64,000 nt of DNA from Phyto melanocephala. Taxonomy: Eukaryota; Arthropoda; Insecta; Diptera; Rhinophoridae. Every line of letters starts with the position of its first letter. The first letter of the stretch is position 1. The translations under genes were made by a program, and so were the position numbers. The stretch lies in the NCBI GenBank assembly GCA_941918925.1, contig OW799236.1, positions 98,844,562-98,908,561 of the forward strand, written 5' to 3'. The notes under the pieces are model-generated. The model worked only from the letters and a program-made list of their open reading frames with translations, had not been told where the DNA came from and made no database searches. Of the stretch, positions 1 through 10,574 are shown in pieces.

Positions 1-322
1 GTGATTTTAGCATTGAAGTTCCCCATTACGAATTATATGTCTCTTCGATGCGTTCTATTGAGAGCTGTGTCCAATTGTTGTAGAAAGTTTCTTTGTCTTC
101 AGTGGACGCGACTTTTGTGGGCACATAACATTCTATGAATGTAATGTGTCGTAACTTGCTTTGAAACCCGACGGTGATTATTGTCTCGGATAACGGGTTC
201 CATTTTATAAATGCTCTGCAGGCTACCGTTGATAAGAGTAGTATTTGAATATATTTGTGTTGATAATCAGCTTCTCCGCTGTATAAAGGTTTGTAGTTGT
301 TGGAAATAAACGCACCCTTGTC
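1..322 (-). pseudogene. Non-LTR retrotransposon endonuclease fragment (RTE-like)
   Basis: Reading the minus strand gives a stretch similar to the apurinic-endonuclease domain that precedes the reverse transcriptase in RTE-type non-LTR elements. Visible motifs in order are NYKPLYSGEADY, KWNPLSETIIT, a segment with CYVPTKVASTEDKETFYNNW, and MGNFNAKI, the counterpart of the conserved GDFNA metal-binding motif. A stop codon and a frameshift lie just before MGNFNAKI, so this is not a working gene. The upstream end lies beside a TTTA-rich tract near 325-350, and the downstream part runs off the window at base 1. The domain nicks target DNA for target-primed reverse transcription. It may belong to the same family as the RT fragment at 39256-40736, which lacks its endonuclease. 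Family similarity is from memory of the domain; the clade name is tentative. Confidence 0.75.
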
Positions 323-892
323 ATTTTATTTATTTATTTTATTTATTTCTAATATTTGAAGTTCAGTAGACATTTACGTTTTCGTTTGCATGTGATCGCT
401 GCCAAGATTTTCAGTCAGTTCTTTGCATATTAGTTTTCTTGAATCTTTTTTATATGTTGTTCATGCTGGAATCTGATTAGACTTTCGCGCATTATACCAA
501 TTAGTGAAACTGTAGGTTTTTTTTTGATTCCGGTGATCGTAATTAGAATTTGTTGCAGCCTATGTAAGACCTCGGGGGGTACATCACGAAAGCCAATTAC
601 CAAAGTAATGATACTAGCAAGCTGATCTATGAATCGAGGCTATTTATTAAGAATTTGGAAACATTTTGCCTTATGTTGCACTAAAGGTAGAGTCTTCTTG
701 TAGGGTTGCTATAGCTATGCTACCTTATGCACCCCCTTACCCAATATATTATTATTTACATTTCATGTACAAAATTTTTAAAAACTAAATCTGACCGTTT
801 ATCTGTCTGTACATTTTTTTTAAGTTCTAATAAAATGGGCTTCATTTTGACGAAATACTTTGTGTAAAGACAAGCCCAAAAGTTGAGTAAAG
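323..892. other. AT-rich spacer
   Basis: Starts with a TTTA/TTTAT low-complexity tract (about 325-350). No coding potential, hairpin or recognisable repeat end was seen in the rest. Confidence 0.6.
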
Positions 893-1608
893 CTGGATTC
901 ACCCATAAAATTTTAGTTCAGAAAAATTTTTTTTTATATTGAGTTTAACGTTTTACTTTTGAGAGAGAGAGAGAGATTATTTTGTTCAGAAAGTTTTTTC
1001 TTGAATTGGTTTAATTTTAATTCTTGTTCAGAAGAAACTGAATTAGGATGCCACTATTTTTCAATATTTACATGAAAATTGAATTTGGTTGCCACATCAC
1101 ACAGTGTCAGTACATTTATTATACAAAAATTGTTTTTGCCGAGAATTAACAATTAAAATGGAATTTAATGAAAATATTGCTCAAAAATTAATAGAAGAAC
1201 TAAAAAAACCAGGAAGAGAATGTTTGTATGACATGAGCAATAGTGCATACAAAAATAATTATTTAAAATAGGGTTTATGGAATGAAATAGGAGCCGCCAC
1301 TGGAATCGGTCGTAAGTACAGTTTAGTTTATTTATAAATACATTCATTTATTCACAAAAACCTAGCTATAGGGTCATATTCGGTCGCAATAATACAATTT
1401 ATATTTATTTATAATTGTTGTACGAAACGAATGTTTCCACTGCTGCCACTTTGTACAACTGTTTGCATTTTTATATTATATGGCAGCTTTGTTTTTTCGG
1501 ACAAATTTTCTGAAATGGGTGAATCGTTCTGCAGAAAACTCTCAGTAAAAACTGTTATTCTCCGGAAAAAATTTTGTTCAGAGCAAATGGATGAGGTGAA
1601 TTCACCTT
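893..1608. mobile_element. Possible DNA-transposon fragment carrying a MADF exon
   Basis: The two ends look like diverged inverted repeats. The left end reads TGGATTCACCCAT, then TTCAG and a T-run; the right end, read on the other strand, is TGAATTCACC, then CATCCATTTG, CTGAAC and a T-run. Between them lies a MADF-like exon. MADF proteins are typical second proteins of PIF/Harbinger transposons and also occur as host regulators. No clean 3-bp target duplication was found, so the element assignment is weak. A GA microsatellite sits at 961-975. Confidence 0.4.
1158..1316 (+). pseudogene. MADF-domain exon remnant
   Basis: From the ATG at 1158 the frame reads MEFNENIAQKLIEELKK, then ECLYDMSNSAYKNN, a TAG stop at 1269, and in the same frame GLWNEIGAATGIG. 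This follows the MADF pattern: a leucine/isoleucine-rich first helix, CLYD, a Y-K pair, then a tryptophan with W-x-E-I. MADF is a myb/SANT-like DNA-binding domain. A consensus 5' splice donor GTAAGT follows at 1312-1317, at the place where an exon could end. The in-frame stop would truncate the domain after about 37 residues. It could be a transposon-borne MADF protein (PIF/Harbinger) or a dead exon of a host gene; no second exon was recognised downstream. Confidence 0.55.
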
Positions 1609-2259
1609 AAGATGTGGAATTCGAATCGCGAAAAAACTAAATAAATCAAACAACATTTCGGTCACTATAACTCCAGATAACAAAATCTTAGGATCAGGAG
1701 CAACCAACGTTGGAACAGCCACCTTTGAAGCAAATGATTTTTTAATTTAATCGCAATCCACCACCAATTCGCAAAGAAGTGATAAACTTGTAATAAAAAT
1801 GGTGGCAAATTGCCAACACGCGTAATGAATAGTAGAGGAGCTGGCATTTAGAGAACTAATTTGTGAAGTATCAAATTGCCCAGTGTACAAGCTGCCAAGA
1901 AGAAAAATCTTGTTAAGTAACATGCAAGTATCTATGCAGAAATTTTTGGAAATTATTAAAACATTCACCTGCGAACGATATTTTTCCTCAACTTGTTAGA
2001 TTGTAAATGACAGGCGCACACTAAATGAATTTGCAAAATATTTGAATAAATTTACGTCTTCTTTATATTGAACGGTTTAAGCTTTTTATAAACTTAATAC
2101 AAGTACAAGTTTTTTCTTACTCACTCCTTACAAGCTGTGATATATGCAGTTAATTGTTTTAGTTTTGTTTAAATACTTGTTTTTCAATACACAACCCCCT
2201 TTGAACTTTGTTTTAACTATTGAAATATAGTTTTGGTTTACTAATTGTGAACATTTTTT
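1609..2259. other. Spacer
   Basis: AT-rich unique-looking sequence with short broken frames and no recognised domain. It may include decayed downstream parts of the MADF element. Confidence 0.5.
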
Positions 2260-3180
2260 TATACCCTACACAGTAAGTGTAAGGGTATATATAGGTTTGT
2301 CATTCCGTGTGAAATTTCGCTGTCCGTCTACCCGTCTGTCCGTGTGTTGGTTGAAATCAACTTTTAGCAGCAACCATATGTTCCTTAGATCTGCGTATCA
2401 TTATATCTTTTGCAAATATCCGGGAATGAATCAGTATTGAAATTCAGCACAATCGCCCCATAACTTTCTGAGATATAAGCAAATAAACACGACTGCCTCT
2501 ATTGTTCCCCATATTTTTACCACCAAAATTAAAATTGTTCAGCCATAGAATAATTTATAGGTACCTTTGCTACTATTTGTAGATATAATATGCCTCTAGA
2601 GATAATCGTGAACAGTTTTGGATAAAGGGGGCTCTAATCGGTAAAGTTATAGGCAGAAATTTTTTATAAAAATATATATTCAAAAAATTTACAAACGATT
2701 TTTTCCAGCTTCTAAACAACCGAGAGAGGAAATATTGATATCATCTGAAAGGACTTGGCTAGCGCAATATAAGCACTTTAAAAAAAATTAAAATTCATGC
2801 CACTTTAAAATGGCGGACAATAAATTTATAAATGGGTCAAATCTGGTATTTTAAAATGTAACTTCTTGAACCCTCACAATATTGGTATCAAATGAAAGGG
2901 CTTGACCAGTAGAATAAAGTAAATTATTCAAAAAATGTAAAAACAAAGATGACGTCTAAAACAAAATGGCGGAACAAATTTTTTTAACCCCATCAATACG
3001 GGTATCAAATGAAAGGGCTTGACTAGTATAATACAGTTAACTACATAAAAATTCAAAATCAAGGATGGCGTAGACCATGAAATATAGGTTAAGCTATGAT
3101 GTGGGTTTATACCTATGTACCTGATGATGAAGGGTATTATCAGATTCGGCATGGCCGAATATAGCACTCTTATTTGTTTT
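2260..3180 (+). mobile_element. DINE-1-like element, type A, copy 1
   Basis: Begins TATACCCTACAC, shows GGTTTGTCATTCCGTGTGAA and the GTCCGTCTACCCGTCTGTCC tract near 2325-2345, and ends with the hairpin ATTCGGC-ATG-GCCGAAT (3144-3160) followed by CTCTTATTTGTTTT. It is a long version: the middle carries several diverged modules with AAATGGCGG and ATCAAATGAAAGGGCTTGA. No protein is encoded. The plan matches Drosophila DINE-1/INE-1, which are non-autonomous relatives of Helentrons. Confidence 0.8.
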
Positions 3181-3514
3181 AATTTATAGAAGCCCTATAA
3201 AACAATAAATAAATGAATATTTTGGTTTACTAGCCATTAAAGAAATAAAAAATTATCTGCCTTATTTATAGCACTTAACAAAGATTTATGAGAGTTAATG
3301 AATCTGATTTTCTAATGAAATTTGATTTAAAAAAAAATTTGATAGACTTTTGATAATTTTTATCAATACGGCCGTATGAACGTAGGATTTAACATTTAAA
3401 ATGCATATGTGTACATGTTTTAGATTTGTATGCTCTATAAGTTACAAAGTTTATCATTCCGTTTGTAGTTTTTGCAATATTCATTTGTATTTTATTTTTT
3501 ATTTCATTCTTTCT
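3181..3514. other. AT-rich spacer
   Basis: No gene or repeat end recognised. A short palindrome ACGGCCGT lies near 3368-3375, similar to the ends of the element at 35686-36633. Confidence 0.5.
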
Positions 3515-5100
3515 GCCAACTGGAAGCATGCAAAAATAGTCCCAATACCTAAATCCAACACTGAATTTCGGCCGATTGCTATTAAATGTTTCCTGTCTAA
3601 GGTTCTTGAAAGGATTTTGCACTTAGAAATAAGAGCTTTTATTTAAAAAAATACTCTTTTGTTTGCTAGATAATTTGGCTTTCGTACGAATCACAGTTAG
3701 ACTACAGCACTAGTTGATGTCACTGAAAATTTAAGTCAAAATCTTGATAATGGCCAAATTTCATCTCTGGTTTTTTATACCCTTCACCTGTGGTGCACAA
3801 GGGTATATATAGCTTTGTCATTCCGTTTGTAATTTCTACAATTTTCATTTCCGACCCCATAAAGTATATATTTTCTGAAAGCTTATGAATAGAGGAGTCG
3901 ATTAAGCCCTGACCGTCTGTCCGTCTGTTGGTTGAAATCAACTTTTAGAAGCAACTACATGTTCCTCAGATCTCTATATGGTATCAATCTCTTGGAAATA
4001 TCCAGGAATGAATCGCTATTGAAATTCAGCACAATCGCCCCATAACTTTCTGAGATATGAGCAAAAAACCACCTCGACCACCTCGTTTTTTTACACAATT
4101 ACAACAACAACATACTTATATACATACATGCAAAAAACATGCCAAAAAAAAAAAATTACAAAAAAAAAAATATATTAAAAATAAAAAAAAATAATAAAAA
4201 AAATTACAAAAAAAAAATTTAAAAAATTTTTTAAAAATTTTTATAAAAAAATTTTTTTAAAAAATTTAAAATAAAATATAAAAAAAATAATAAAATATAA
4301 ATAATATCTTAAATAAAATAAGATAAAAATGCCACATTTAGTCTAACCAGTATATACATATGTACGTATTTTATACGAGATGAATGGTGATACAAACAAT
4401 TGTTATTGCATGACTACACGTTGTGAAGGGTATATAAGATTCGGCACGGCCGAATATAGCACTGTTACTTGTTTTGATCACTCTAAGGCTTTTGATACTG
4501 TGGATAATATGAAAACTCAAGGATTTCTTAAACTTTTCCTCAACATCTGCTAAACCTTTATCTTCATATCTTAGTGGTCGTTCTCAATCAGTAGTTGTAA
4601 ATGGAAAAATTCACCTTTCCCCTTCATCTCACCAAAGGGGAAACGAACGAGCCTCAAGGACCAATCATTGGACCTCTGTTATTTTCCCTGTATATTAACG
4701 ATTTGCCTTATCAGATATCCATTTGCAAATTACAAATTTATGCTGATGACGTACAGCTGTATTTAAGTAGCTCATTACAAATGATTAAATCTAATGTTGA
4801 AAAGCTAAATTCCGATCTGCATAGAATTAACCTATGGGCGACTGCAATGGCCTCTGCCTGAATTCTACCAAATCTAAATATCTCGTTATTCTCAATGAAA
4901 GAGTTGTAACAACTATTAATGATGACATCATGATAAATGGCGTTAAGATAAATTTTGTTCCATCGACCAATCTAATCACACTCTAATTTGATTTCAACAT
5001 ACAAACGGACAATGGGGTCAGAAATGCAAAATGATGTGCTTTAGAATGAATGCAAAATCATGCCAGATATCTTCAACAATTAATGTAAGCAAACATCATT
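3515..5100 (+). pseudogene. CR1/Jockey-like reverse transcriptase, interrupted
   Basis: Remnant of a non-LTR retrotransposon reverse transcriptase split by a DINE-1-like insertion at 3776-4475. Before the insertion the reading gives NWKHAKIVPIPKSNTEFRPI, SKVLERILH and a GFRTNHS-type segment. After it come DHSKAFDTV (motif A with its aspartate), PQG with IGPLLFSLYINDLP (motif B region), and the catalytic motif YADD in IYADDVQLYLSSS (near 4735-4775), then LNSTKSKYLVI. Several stops and frameshifts are present. The endonuclease half and the true 5' end are missing, so the copy was probably 5'-truncated on insertion, as is usual for target-primed reverse transcription. The clade (CR1, Kiri or Jockey) cannot be settled by eye. 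Confidence 0.85.
3776..4475 (+). mobile_element. DINE-1-like element, type A, copy 2
   Basis: Starts TATACCCTTCACCTGTGGTG, has ATTTCCGACCCCATAAAGTA and the GACCGTCTGTCCGTCTGTTG tract near 3911, and ends with the hairpin ATTCGGC-ACG-GCCGAAT near 4440-4456, then TTACTTGTTTT. A long A-rich low-complexity stretch (about 4141-4325) fills the middle. It sits inside the reverse-transcriptase remnant, between T residues on both sides, consistent with the T-T target of Helentrons. Confidence 0.85.
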
Positions 5101-6350
5101 AACTTCCAGAAAAAAAAAATGGAATTATTGCAAAGTGAATTACATTTTCAAGGAAAATTAACATTTATAAAAAATTGACACCTAAAAGAGTAGAAAACTC
5201 GAATTAATAACCGGTTTTCAAACCGATTCATTCACCCATGTGAATACATGGCACTTCAACAGATTCATAATTTTAATAACTTAAGTTTTTAAGAATGTTG
5301 GATAATTAAATGGAAGACACATATTTAAAAATAATTTTTTTTTTTCGTTCAAATATTTTTTTGTGTTTTACAACTAACAGACTTTAAAAAAATCAAAAAC
5401 TTGAAAAAATTAAAACAAAACAACAGAACAGAACGTAGTTTTAAGTTTATTTATTATTTAATATTGAATTCTGATATACCGTTTTGAAATCAATTTTTAT
5501 TATTTGTTATTCGTTATGCTTATTGCTGATACCACTGCTTTTCATACATATGTACATATATACATATGTAGGTATTTAAACATTTAAATATATATATGGT
5601 ATGCATATGTATGTTTGTATCTGCATACATACATATGTGAATATGCGAATGTATATTTGTTCTTTGTGAACGATTAAATACTCTTGATCTATTGACATTT
5701 TGGGGAATCAAAGATCACTGTCGTAATCGCTTGAAAACGATTTTATTTTTAAAATCATACATTTTTGAATTGAAAGCAAAACTCAAATACTTAAAGTAGT
5801 ATAGATTAGATAACCTAAAACTATGTAATATTGACCGCAAAAGAATATACATATCTACAATACGTATGTATGTATGAATGTATTTATGTCCATATGGTAT
5901 ATAGCAACATTTCCATTCCAATAATTAGCGGAATGTTTCGAGAAAATGTTTTTGAAATTTTTTAAAAAATTATTAGAAATTACTTTTTTAGTTTCATACT
6001 ACACACCCATACATATTTATATTTATGTTAATTTTTTTTTGTGTCTGAAAAAAATAGCAACTACAATAATTATCAAGCTTTTAATAAAAATCTAAATATA
6101 CGTACAAGTCATGGAAATCGAAATCACGTGATATTGATATCGATCAAATTTTGAAAACTCTCCCGTATTCAAAGTTCATAAAAATATTTCCTTTTATATA
6201 CCTCATACTTTAAAGACCATTTTCCTATACTTAAACTACTTTTGAAACCAGGAAAAGCTGTGTCCATTTTAACAAAACTTCAATTGAAAATATTCGTCGA
6301 TTTCAATTTCACATGATTTCGATTTCCATGACATGGCCGATAATTATTAT
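5101..6350. other. Spacer with CATA/TATG microsatellites
   Basis: AT-rich sequence. Imperfect TACATATG/TATGTATG runs lie at about 5547-5655 and 5850-5900. No coding or repeat boundary was recognised. Confidence 0.5.
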
Positions 6351-7164
6351 TATACCCTTCACACAGTGAAAAAGGGTATATATAGGTTTGTCATTCCGTG
6401 TGAAATTTCTACAATTTTCATTTCCGACCCCATAAAGTATATATTTTCTGAAAGCATATGAATAGGGGAGTCGATTAAGCTCTGTCAGTCTGTCCGTGTG
6501 CATGTTAAAATCAACTTTTTGAAGCCCCCCGATATCGCTTGGACCCAGGTAAGGTATTAAAATATCAGAAATATTCGGGAGTAGATCGGTATTGAAAATC
6601 AGAAACATCGGTATATAAACAACTGAGATATGAGCAAAAACCCACGACCACCTCGATTTTTTATTCACAAAAACAACATTACAACAACAACATACATACA
6701 TACAAACGTGTATACTGGTTAGAGAAAACGTGGCATCGAATCCCAGCTGAGCCAAAAAAAATGTTTTTTTATATTTTTTTTTTATTTTTTATTTTATATA
6801 TTATTTATATTTTTATTTTTTTTTTTAATTTTTTGTTATTTTTTTTTGTTTTATATTTATTATACATATATATTTTAATTATTTTTTTTAAATTTTTGTT
6901 AAATTTTTTTTTTTAATTTTTTTTAAATTTTTTTAAATTTTTTTTTTAAAATTTTTTTTTTTTTATTTTTTTTATTTTTTTTAACATACATACGTAAATT
7001 TATAATTTTACAATAGAATGTTTTTATATATGTATGTTTTTTTATGTATGTACGTATTTCATATGGGATGAATGGTGATACAAACTACTGTTATTGCATG
7101 ACTACACGTTGTGAAGGGTATATAAAATTCGGCACGGCCGAATATAGCGCTCTTACTTGTTTTT
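6351..7164 (+). mobile_element. DINE-1-like element, type A, copy 3
   Basis: Complete short type. It starts TATACCCTTCACACAGTG, has the CTGTCAGTCTGTCCGTGTGC tract near 6482-6502, a T-rich low-complexity block (about 6759-6985), then ATTGCATGACTACACGTTGT and the terminal hairpin ATTCGGC-ACG-GCCGAAT followed by CTCTTACTTGTTTTT. Closely similar to the copy at 23430-24163. Confidence 0.85.
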
Positions 7165-7407
7165 GAGCTTCTTTTTTTTTTTTTTTGATTCTAATTTTTT
7201 TTATTTTTGTTTTACATTAAATGAACATCCGTTGGTATTGTAAAAAAATCTCTTTACCATTTTTTCGAAATTGGAGTTTTTAGTAGTTAAAATATATTTC
7301 ACACAAATGCACCTACAAAACTTTAATGCAAAAGTATCAAAAATATTAATTTTACAAGCAATTGTATTGTACAAGACATGTTACATTATGGCAAAGTTTT
7401 TATTATA

Positions 7408-8332
7408 AAGGGCAATTTTTTATGAATAAAGTTTTTCGGTCTGGCAGCACAGGTTGGTAATTGTGTCCAAACTACATCTGTGAAAGTGAAAAGTGTTCAA
7501 TATACTCTGCCATTTCATCATGGAGAAGCTTACAAACAAGCAACGACTGCAAATCGTTAAAATTTATTATCAAAATGGAAATCCACTGTTTTATCGAAAA
7601 ATTGTGTTCAGCAATGAGGTTCATTTCTGGCTAAATGGATACGTAAACAAGCAAAACTGTCAAATCTGGGGTGAAGAACAGCCACATGTGGTACAAGAGT
7701 TACCAATGCATCCCGAAAAAACGACAGTTTGGTGTGGTTTATGGGCTGGCGGCATCATCGGTCGATTTTTCTTCAAAGACGACCGTGAAAGAAACGTTAC
7801 CGTCAACGGCGAACGATATCGTGTCATGATAAGCTACTTTTCTTTGCCTCAATTTGCTGAGTTGGACTTGGTTTATATGTAGTTTCAACAACACGGTGCC
7901 ACATGCCACACAGCTCGTGAAACAATTGACACATTGAAGGATGAATTTGGTTAGCAGTTTATCTCTCGAAATGGCCCTGTGAGTGTTAGCCGCCAAGATC
8001 ATGTGATTTGACGCCTCTTGACTATTTTGTGTAGGGTTATGTGAAGTCGTTGGTCTATGTGGACAAGTTAAACACGATTGAATCCTTAGAGTATAACATA
8101 CCACGTGTTATTCATGAAATACAGGCCGAAATGCCCGAAAAAGTGGTGCAAAATTGGACCTTACGAATGGACCGTTTGAACCGGAGTCGCGGGCAACATT
8201 TACATGAAGTTATTTTTGAAAAGTAAATGGCAAAAACCAATTTATCGGTTCCAATAAAAATTTTGAATATATGATGCAAATTTGAGTGTTTTATTAGATT
8301 TTTAAAAAAACTACGCTTAAAAAATCACGCTT
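7408..8332 (+). mobile_element. Mariner-like element, copy 1
   Basis: Bounded by TA dinucleotides (7406-7407 and 8333-8334). The inverted ends start AAGGGCAATTTTTTATG on the left and AAGCGTGATTTTTTAAGCG on the right when read on the opposite strand. The TA target duplication and inverted ends are standard for the Tc1/mariner superfamily. At 925 bp it is shorter than a full element because the transposase middle is deleted. A sister copy lies at 12281-13213. Confidence 0.9.
7520..8226 (+). pseudogene. Mariner-like transposase, dead copy
   Basis: A DDE/D transposase that would cut and paste its own element. From the ATG at 7520 it reads MEKLTNKQRLQIVKIYYQNG, the start of the helix-turn-helix region, then jumps directly to YRKIVFSNEVHFWLNGYVNK in the catalytic core, so most of the DNA-binding part is deleted. 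The first catalytic aspartate, normally FSDEAHF, is asparagine here (FSNEVHF). The second, normally QQDGATCHTA, is histidine (QQHGATCHTA near 7886-7915). The third survives in PRSCDLTPLD. Stops interrupt the frame after ELDLVYM and in YFV-stop-GY. The tail is intact as QNWTLRMDRLNRSRGQHLHE with a TAA at 8224. Two lost catalytic residues plus stops make it inactive. The HTH-type family is widespread in insects. Confidence 0.9.
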
Positions 8333-8504
8333 TATTCATATCTTCTTCTGCTGCTTAACCTATCTAAGCTAGGACCAAAACACTTTGGGAATTTTGGGGA
8401 TTTTAATAGTATATAATTTAATAAGAGGTTTCTTGTAAAAAAGAGTTTTTCGTTTGAAATAATCTTTTAATATGTATATATATATATATATATAAAATAA
8501 TATT

Positions 8505-8672
8505 GGGTGTCCCAAAAATAGTGCTTGATTTGGAGGGTGTCTCTTACGCTCTATTTTTAATAACTGTAAACTGTTAGCTGTCGAATTGCTCTTTAAGGGT
8601 TGTCAACACTTTACTGCGCAATTGGCGTTGACGTAATGAGGCACCCTTCAAATCTCGCTTTATGGGACACCC
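8505..8672. mobile_element. Short MITE with GGGTGTCCC ends
   Basis: A 168-bp element with inverted ends GGGTGTCCCA and, further in, a second matching block (GGAGGGTG on the left against CACCCTTC on the right). Flanks are AT-rich (AATATT before, TAATTATT after), so a TA-type duplication is possible but not clean. No coding capacity. Probably a Tc1/mariner-derived MITE. Confidence 0.7.
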
Positions 8673-8945
8673 TAATTATTATCTTATTTTTATTTAGCTG
8701 TTTGAACTTTAATAAAATTTAATGGAGAATATACAGAACAATGTTATACATTTTTTATCTAGACAAAAGTAAGAGAAAAACTTAAAATACGCCACGGAAT
8801 AAATGTTAATACAATGGTAGCAAGTTAGATATTTTAATATTGAATTATTATTGCTACTTAAGAGTCACAAATTTAAATCATCGAAGAAAGAAATAATTTT
8901 ATTAAAAAATAAAATAAAAAAGAATATTTATTAATCAGCTTTAAC

Positions 8946-9295
8946 TTTTACAGTAAACAATTACAGGACTGGTTGAAGGTGGGTAGTATAGCTATATCGA
9001 TACAAGAACATATATAAAAATTGGGCGTTAAAGTCGGTGTGGTAAAAATAAGTATCCTATTAATCATACCAGAGTCTGTTATATTATTCGAAAATTTCAA
9101 ACAGATCGGTCCAGCAGTTTGGCCTCCCTGAGGGGGCCGGAAAAAAAAGCGTGGCATTGAGGAATATGAAAAATAGATGATGACCGATTCTCAGATCTAC
9201 CCGATATGCACAGAAAATTTCCTGAAAATCGGTCAAGCCATTTCGGAGGAGTTCAATCACAAACACCGCGACACAAGAATTTTATATATTAAAAA
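8946..9295 (+). repeat. Probable non-LTR 3' UTR-derived repeat
   Basis: Contains CAGATCGGTCCAGCAGTTTG and AAATCGGTCAAGCCATTTCG, then GAACACCGCGACAC-like and AGAATTTTATATATTA sequence. Such 'bias-free cassette' text (cannot reject cgg-tcc-agc-cgt, ending in a TATATA-rich tail) is common at the 3' ends of RTE-type elements in insects. No ORF. Assignment is by resemblance only. Confidence 0.4.
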
Positions 9296-9539
9296 GAATA
9301 TATTGAAAATATTATTTGAATTTGTAAACAGTTCAACTATTAAATTAATTTAACATTTTTAAACAATAATTTGTTCTGTGTACAATCAGAAAATTATGAA
9401 AGTAACTGACTGTGGTTGTTTAAAAAGTTTTTTTAAATGAAGAATCGGATAGTTTATAAAAAAAAAACTTAAATAATTGAATTATAAATATTGGAATTTT
9501 AAGTATGGATAGGGCAATTTTGATATTTTCAAAAATTGC

Positions 9540-9980
9540 AGCTTTCATGAGAAGAGACTCAGATATGGAATCAAGACATTGGTAGCGAAGATATAGATAG
9601 GGAAGTTAAGAAGATGATAATCAAGAGCAGTGCATCGTAACAACAGCTGAAATTTGCGATGCAGTCAATAAAGTTATTGCTTGGAGTGAAAATAATATAT
9701 CTGATATTAATGATATTTTGGCATTGCGAAAATGCAGAGACAAGGCACTACAGAAATCCCTTGAAGCAAAAAAAGTACAAAAAAATATAACCGACTTTCA
9801 TAACCGACTACTTTCATGTATATTAATTTTAAAAAAAAACTTATTAAAAATAAAAACTTAATGTAATAAAAATCATTTGAACTATGTATGTACTTATTTT
9901 ATACTCTCTCGATTATGTGAACTTCTCCATTTAGTGAACAGGCTCTGTTTGAATTAGTTCATATAAACGAGCGAGTACTG
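9540..9980 (+). mobile_element. Tigger/pogo-like transposon 3' end
   Basis: Holds the transposase tail (next entry). Its last bases, read on the other strand, begin CAGTACTCGCTCGTTTATAT, with the CAGT start usual for pogo/Tigger ends. The 5' part is missing or unrecognisable. No TA was found directly after the right end, so the boundary is approximate. Confidence 0.55.
9610..9810 (+). pseudogene. Tigger/jerky-type transposase C-terminal tail
   Basis: The frame from 9610 reads EDDNQEQCIVTTAEICDAVN, then KVIAWSENNISDINDILALR and KCRDKALQKSLEAKKVQKNI, ending TDF. The pattern resembles the C-terminal region of Tigger/jerky transposases (CENP-B relatives): a helix with A-x-W-x-E, then D-I-L-x-L-R-x-x-R-D-x-A, then a T-D-F ending after the conserved lysine-rich stretch. 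The DDE core and the HTH domains are absent here. The frame is open across the tail but has no start, so this is a fragment. Confidence 0.6.
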
Positions 9981-10427
9981 GAACCAGACACCTGTCCGCT
10001 TTTTTTATAAATTATTTATTATGTTTTTTGATTGTATGTTTTTGTTTTGGTTGCACTTTTACTTCCTGAATATTTTTCCTTATTTTATCTTCGTGGATCT
10101 ATTATATCGGAAGAGAAATTTACAATCAAAATTATATGTTTTTAACTTTTTTCGATTGGGCTGTGCGTTGATGAATCAGTCCGTTAGTCAGTCATGTCAC
10201 TTTTTCATGTACATATATATGTACATATTTATACAGATTGAACTCAAAACAGAAATGAGAAAAGAAAATTCAACTTTGTTCCACAATGCAAAACTACAAA
10301 ATTAAAACAATAAACACCGATAACAAATACAATTACATTCAGACGTACAAACAACAACAACAAAAAACACACACACAAACGCAATCGCGAGAGGCCAAAC
10401 TACACAAATAAATGTAGATCGCATAGC

Positions 10428-10458
10428 AGGCCGCGACCGACCGATCGGCCGGCCGGCC
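10428..10458. other. GC-rich palindromic island
   Basis: About 31 bp, over 80 percent G+C in an otherwise AT-rich region. It contains CCGATCGG directly followed by overlapping GGCCGGCC palindromes. Confidence 0.7.
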
Positions 10459-10550
10459 TTTTGCTAGCGAAGAATTTTGATTGTGGCAGAGGTATGTACG
10501 GGAGGTGTAGGTTTAGTTTATACTTATACATTTACATAAATAATTGCAAA

Positions 10551-10574
10551 TATATATATACACACACACACACA
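10551..10574. repeat. TA/CA microsatellite
   Basis: TATATATATA running directly into a CACACACACACACA tract. Confidence 0.9.

Noticed and set aside
5520..5921. Minus-strand open frames rich in His, Tyr and Ile
   Set aside because: They are translations of CATA/TATG microsatellites, not proteins.
6309..6755. 148-codon minus-strand frame
   Set aside because: It runs across a DINE-1-like element antisense; the paralog at 23484-23783 shares it only because the DNA repeat is shared. No domain.
7739..8104. 121-codon minus-strand frame
   Set aside because: Antisense shadow of the mariner transposase at 7520-8226.
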